A DNA stretch of 64,000 nt from Ctena decussata (taxonomy: Eukaryota; Mollusca; Bivalvia; Lucinida; Lucinidae). This document shows positions 37,201 to 43,200 of the stretch, in pieces; within the stretch, counting starts at the first letter, position 1; every line of letters starts with the position of its first letter. The stretch spans positions 5,215,501 through 5,279,500 of the forward strand of contig OZ022498.1 in the NCBI GenBank assembly GCA_963989385.1, in the 5' to 3' direction. The position numbers were made by a program, and so were the translations under genes. Below the pieces are notes generated by a model that was not told the DNA's origin, searched no databases, and worked only from the letters and a program-made list of their open reading frames with translations.

Positions 37201-40200
37201 TGGGTACAAGAAATTGTCATCAAAGTCCTCCTGTGACCTTGAAAATGAGGTCAAGGTCACCAAAATCTAATCAGCTCTTAAACTTGTCCCAATGATGTAT
37301 CCATGATGGAAGTTTGTTGAAATTCCATCTATTGGTTCATGAGTTATTATGGGTACCAGAAATTGCCATCTAAGTCCTCCAGTGACCTTGAAAATGAGGT
37401 TAAGGTCACCAAAATTTAATCAGCTCTTAAACTAGTCCCAGTGATGCATCTAAGCAAGTTTGTTGAAATTCCATCCATTGGTTCATGATATATTGTGGTA
37501 ACAGGAAATTGTCATCTCAGTCCTCTAGTGACCTTGAAAATAAGGTCAAGGTCATCAAAATCTATTCAGCTTTTAAACTTGTCCCAATGATGTATCCATC
37601 CAAGTTTAGTGAAATTCCATCCATTGGATTGGTTCAAGAGATATAGTGGGTACAAGATATTGTCATCTAAGTCCTCCTGTGACCTTGAAAATGAGGTCAA
37701 GGTCACCAAAATCTAATCAGCTCTTATACTTGTCCCAATGATGTATCCAAGCAAGTTTGGTGAAATTCCATCCATTGGTTCAAGAGATATCATGGGTACA
37801 AGAAATTGTCATCTAAGTCCTCCTGTGACCTTGAAAATGAGGTCAAGGTCACCAAAATCTAATCAGCTCTAAAGTTTGTCCCATTGATGCATCCATGCAA
37901 GTTTTATGAAATTCCATCCATTGGTTCAAGAGATATCGCGCATACAAGAATCTGTCACGCCGACGCCGACGCACCGGGATCCGTACTGAAAACAATATGT
38001 CCCCCCTCACCTTTGGTGGGGGGACATAATAATGAGTGCTTTATTGACTTGAAGTCTTGAAAATCAATATTAACACGAATGTAACATCATTCGGGCATAC
38101 TTTTCACACCAGGAATGGTGAAAATTGCAATGTCATATATTTTCGTGGCTGTCATAAAAAGGGACTTTTTTTTTTTCTTCAGAATCTAATTGGGAATTTT
38201 TTCCAGCCAAGTGAGAAAAAAGGAGGTGTTTTGCCTTTGGGAATCGGGCCAAATTTTCGGTCCCAGAATGGCCTGAAAAGGAACACTGCATGCTATCTTG
38301 GAAAACATGTGCATGGGAAACCAGAGTCAAATAAAGAAAACCTGCACACATGCTAACTAAGAAAACATGCATCTGATAACAAAAACCCATGCACTTACTG
38401 AGAAGACTAGTCCACGGGAAATCAGCTTTCAGTGATGAAAACACATGCACAAGCTAAGAAAATATGCATGGGAAACCAGCTCCCAGTAATGAAAACCCAT
38501 GCATGTGCCATCTTCTTGTGTATCAGTTGTTGGAAAGAAAATGCTGAGACATAAGAGATGGGAGATTTGTCTATTTGGTCAGCCTTCTGCTGGTTCCAGA
38601 GGTTAGACAACTACACAAGGGCGTAGCTACCTATACGGCAAATACGCAGGTGCGTATTGAAATTTTGTCAAAATTGACAAAATTTCAAAACGCACTTGCA
38701 TATTTGCTTGCTGAAAATTTATAAATTAGACCAGATTTCAATCCCAATTGCCAAAGTGGCTGAAATACTAGCTTTCTCTTCAAGAAGTAGAGAATAAAAC
38801 ATGGTTGTGCGTATAATGAAATTACCTCTAGTTACGCCCCTGCTACATGTAGATATAGCAAGGTTTTATTTTTGAGTAAAAGTAGCAAGTTTCCCATACC
38901 GTATGTCGTATAGAAAAATAGCATGGGTAGACAACCGAAGTTTCATATTTTGAATGAATTATGTAGTAGATCTAGTATGTTATTAACATAGGAATAAGAT
39001 TTTTTTTTTTATTTTGGATGATTTATATAATAGTAACTATGTTATGAACAAGTTAATAAGATTTTTTTTTTTTAATTTTTTTTGCTTTACGTCCTTGAAA
39101 TGTTGCAGCTTAAGTTTCTATGAAAAAAACAACAAAGCAATTAAAGAAAAAAGCTGTCAGACTTAAAGGAAAGAAGCTATTTTTATGGAGATCAAGATAG
39201 CCACATGTACTGACAGTAACTGGGTACCATATTCACCATATCTGTAGGGACATAACCGTCTGAACAAAATTTTTTGTGCAGTCAGTTTTGTATGTAAGAA
39301 GAGTATTGCTTGATAATTTTGGATAATTTTTTGTCTCGCCAATGACCACAGGGTATAAACCAGTCCGCCAATTTTCGCTTCCTGCAGAGACTGTCCGTCA
39401 TATTGGCTTCTGCTACTGTCTTCGAAAAATGGCTTCCTGCCGAGATTGTCCGTGTGACTCTGCTTCCTGCCGAGAGCCTCTGCAGGAAGCAGAATCACAC
39501 GGTCAGTCTCTGCAGGAAGCCATTTATCCTGTACAGAAGTCTCAGCAGGAAGCAAGAGATCGCGAACAGTCGGTGGAAGCCAAATATGACAGCAGTCTCT
39601 GCAGGAAGCGGAAATTGGCGGACTCGTTTATACCCTGTGATGACTAGCATTATAAGCAGGACATAGATACATGTATTACTTTTCTCATTTTTTCCTCGTC
39701 AGCTGCGTAAACTTAATGTCGAGTTTTCTGGTTTAGCTCTGTTTTGTGACAGTGTGCGGACAGGAGAGACACCCCATTCCATGGAATTATTGTTCTATTT
39801 TTGCTGTAAAACAAAATTTGAGCCGCGACATGACAAAACCAACAATATGGTTTTGCGCCCAGACTCAGATCAGTCTGGGCATCCGTCCAGTTTGACCAGA
39901 CTCTCGAAGGGTAGCTTTAAGGGTCTAAACTACCTCCATGCAGACAGCGAAGACTCTGATCAGACTGGGCGGATGCCCAGGCTGATCTGAGTCTGCGCTG
40001 GGCGCACAACCACATTGTTGGTTTTGTCGTGTTGCGGCTCAAATGTTGTGACCCCTCATCTGAACCATCAAGGCCAGTTCTCCGCGTAAGAATAATTCAA
40101 AGATTATTTTCAGTATTTAGCAATAAAAGCATATATTGTGACCTATAATTAGAACCCTCTCACCGATACAGATCTGATAAGGAGTCATAACATATGCTTT

Positions 40201-43200
40201 TGTTGAGAATATGAAAAATCATCCTTAAAAAAAAACCCACATTTTATCTGGATCTCTGAAGAGGTCACAATGTATGTTTCAAGCAAAAAAATAGGAAAAT
40301 TATACTGGAATTGTCATCAGGCACTGCGACACTTCTTATCTTCAGCACTGACTGCTTTAATTTTGTTCAGACAGTTACGTTGGTTGATTAATTTTGTGCG
40401 GACAGTTATGTTGGTTGACTGGTTGTTTTGGGTTTAGACAGTTTTTTTAGTCCTATATTGGGCCGTCTCCCAGAGAGAAGAGGAGAGAAATGATTGATGG
40501 GAGAAAAAATATCCGAACAACCCTCACCCGCACCTACTGCAAGCACAGTAGGCCCTTGTCCTACTGTTATCCAAAGTAGTAGGACACCCCGGCACCGAAA
40601 GTTACCCAGCACCATCGCCCAATCACTCCACTCCTGACAGTTACGACCAAACACTAAGGGTGAATATGGTTCTCCGTTTGAACTCTTAAAGTGCCAAAAA
40701 GCAGAGACATAATTTACATCAGCAAAATTTAAAAAAATAGTTCTAATAAGCTGTATCATCATGAGACTTCAAACACTAGAGGGCAAACAGTGTAGATCAA
40801 GATGAGGCGGCTCATTATGATCCGCCTCATCTGGATCAAGGCTGTTTGCAAATTTAACTATTTTCGTTTTTGGCCTTTATAAGGCTTAAATTGCGCATTT
40901 GTCAAACCAAACGGTATTGATGCTGTTGAACTTTATGAATACGGTTAATGAAACGTTATTATATATTTTTTTATTACTTTATCGCAATAAATGCTGATAT
41001 TTTTAACACCTGAGTAGGCACCTGAGTGTGGAATGGTCATGACATCTTAGCCCTGTCATGTCTTTAACCATGTCTTCAAGAGATTTGAAAATTGCTCTTG
41101 TCCTTGAAATTGGACAGAAGATTTTTTGTTTCTTTATTTGACATAAAAAAGTATAATAATAATTACTGTAATAACATTTCAAGGACTAAACCAAAATTAA
41201 CACAAAAAAAAGAAAGATTTTTTTTTATTATCATTAATTTGCCAGCATATGCAATCATCTTACCATTACTGGAGAGTCTTAGACCATTTTGTTTCAAAAA
41301 GTCATAACAGGCCACAAATGGCATGTAGCTCCAACATGTCAATGTCAGAGTGTGTTAGTTGAGGGGGAATAAAGCTTTGCCTCGCCTGCACTGATATCAA
41401 TAATTACTCTGTAATATGGAAAAATTGAATACTGGATATTCAAAATGGAATTATGGACATGGTAAAATGAATTATGGATGTAAAATAATAGATTGGGCAC
41501 CCATACTCCAGTAATTACAGAGATTTATAAACCCAAAGTTCACCAGAGGAGCAGAGCAGTCTGACCTGGGCTGCGCAGCTGACTGATAGATTTAATGATC
41601 AGACTATAAAAACTGCCCATGCAATTTTGAATATGTTTACAAGCATTTGTTACCGAAATAATTGTGGAAATAATTGAAATGTCTGAATATTTAGTGTCTG
41701 ACAAAGTGACAATAGTATCTATTTTTATTTGGCCTTTTTTTCTGCGGTGTCAGTGTCCTGTCATCGTGACACTGAGATCCAGATAATGGATACAATTCCT
41801 TGTTTTCTCCACAAATCTTCTGAAATCTCATAAAAACGCTAATGAGAAGTCTGTACCGTATTTACTGTAGTTATTGTACTGTCTGTGCACGTAGAATTTT
41901 TATATTTGAGCCTCGACATGACAAAACCGGCAAAGTGGTATGCACAGGGGTGTAAAATTCCACTCACCTACTGGCATTTGCAAGTAAATGTTAATGCAGG
42001 GACAGTAAAAGTTGTAGAATTTTCTTCATTATTTCTTCATTTTTAGCATCAAAATGAAAAATTTAAACAGTAATGGCGAGTAAGTTTACAAGAAATTTTA
42101 CACCTCTGATGTGCAGCCATCAAAGACTCATATCAGCCTTGGCATCCGCCCAATCTGATCAGACTCTTTGCTGTGCACTTGAAGGGTAGCTAAGGTCTGA
42201 GTTACCTCCATGCCTCCAGCGAAGACTCTGATGAGACTGGGCAGCTTCCCAGGTTGATCCGAGTCTGTGCTGGTTGCACATCCCACTTTATTGGTTTTGT
42301 TGTGTCGCAGCTCATTTGCTAAATTAATGTGAATGGATACACAGTCAGGTCCTTTCCTTTTTGGAAGCGTTTAATTCTTCCAGGGAAGTAAAGAAGATGT
42401 CACACAAGTTGTTTCCCTTTGTAGAAATAGCAGAGAAAATGGAAGTGTACCTGTTCACCTTAATGCTTTGAAATAGGCATTATAATATGACAATTTTTTA
42501 CCTCCCACATTTAATTATAGCCTTGTTTGGTATGAAATTGAAAGTCTTGATGACAACTTGAGATGGATCTCGATTTTCTGGATTGCAGGGCTTGAAAATT
42601 CTTAGAAGCCTAACTCGTCCTGCATCATCAGCTTCAAATGTTCTAGAGAAATTGACAATTTACGGTGGCAAAATTTTAAAACTTTCACTCCTCCTGCAGT
42701 GTGAGGCACAGATATGAGCGGACGAGTGTATTTTTTGAGCCCTGGATTGTTTTAGAAAGGGAACTCCCATCTTATAGCAGAATTTCATAAGACTGATTTT
42801 GGTTCTTGGGGTCATTCTAGAGAGGTGTAGGAGACTTATGCAGCGATATTAACTGCTACACAACAAACCCAACAAAACAGCATGACTGTGTGCCCATTGA
42901 AGACTCAGATCAGCCTGGGCAGCTGCCCAGTCTGATCAGAGTCTTCACTGTGTGCTTTAAGGGTAGTTCAGGGTCTAGTGCAGGCAGCGATGACTGACCA
43001 GACTGAGCAGATGCCAAGGCTGATCTGTATCTTCACTGGGCGCACTTGCCACTTCATTGGTTATGTCGTATCCCAGCTCAGTTATCATTTTCCAGAAGCT
43101 TCTTACATCTGTTGTAAATTTGATTATTCTGTTGCAGTGAAATGTTTCAGAATGAAATGGATTATTCTATTTTTTCCCATTTTAGGGTGGGATAATGGAG

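Noticed and set aside
36198..37295. Open frames of 66-98 residues
   Set aside because: They overlap the tandem units of element W and repeat the same peptide with frame changes.
39163..39666. Overlapping open frames of 87-130 residues on both strands
   Set aside because: They come from the near-perfect symmetry of the foldback at 39341-39645.
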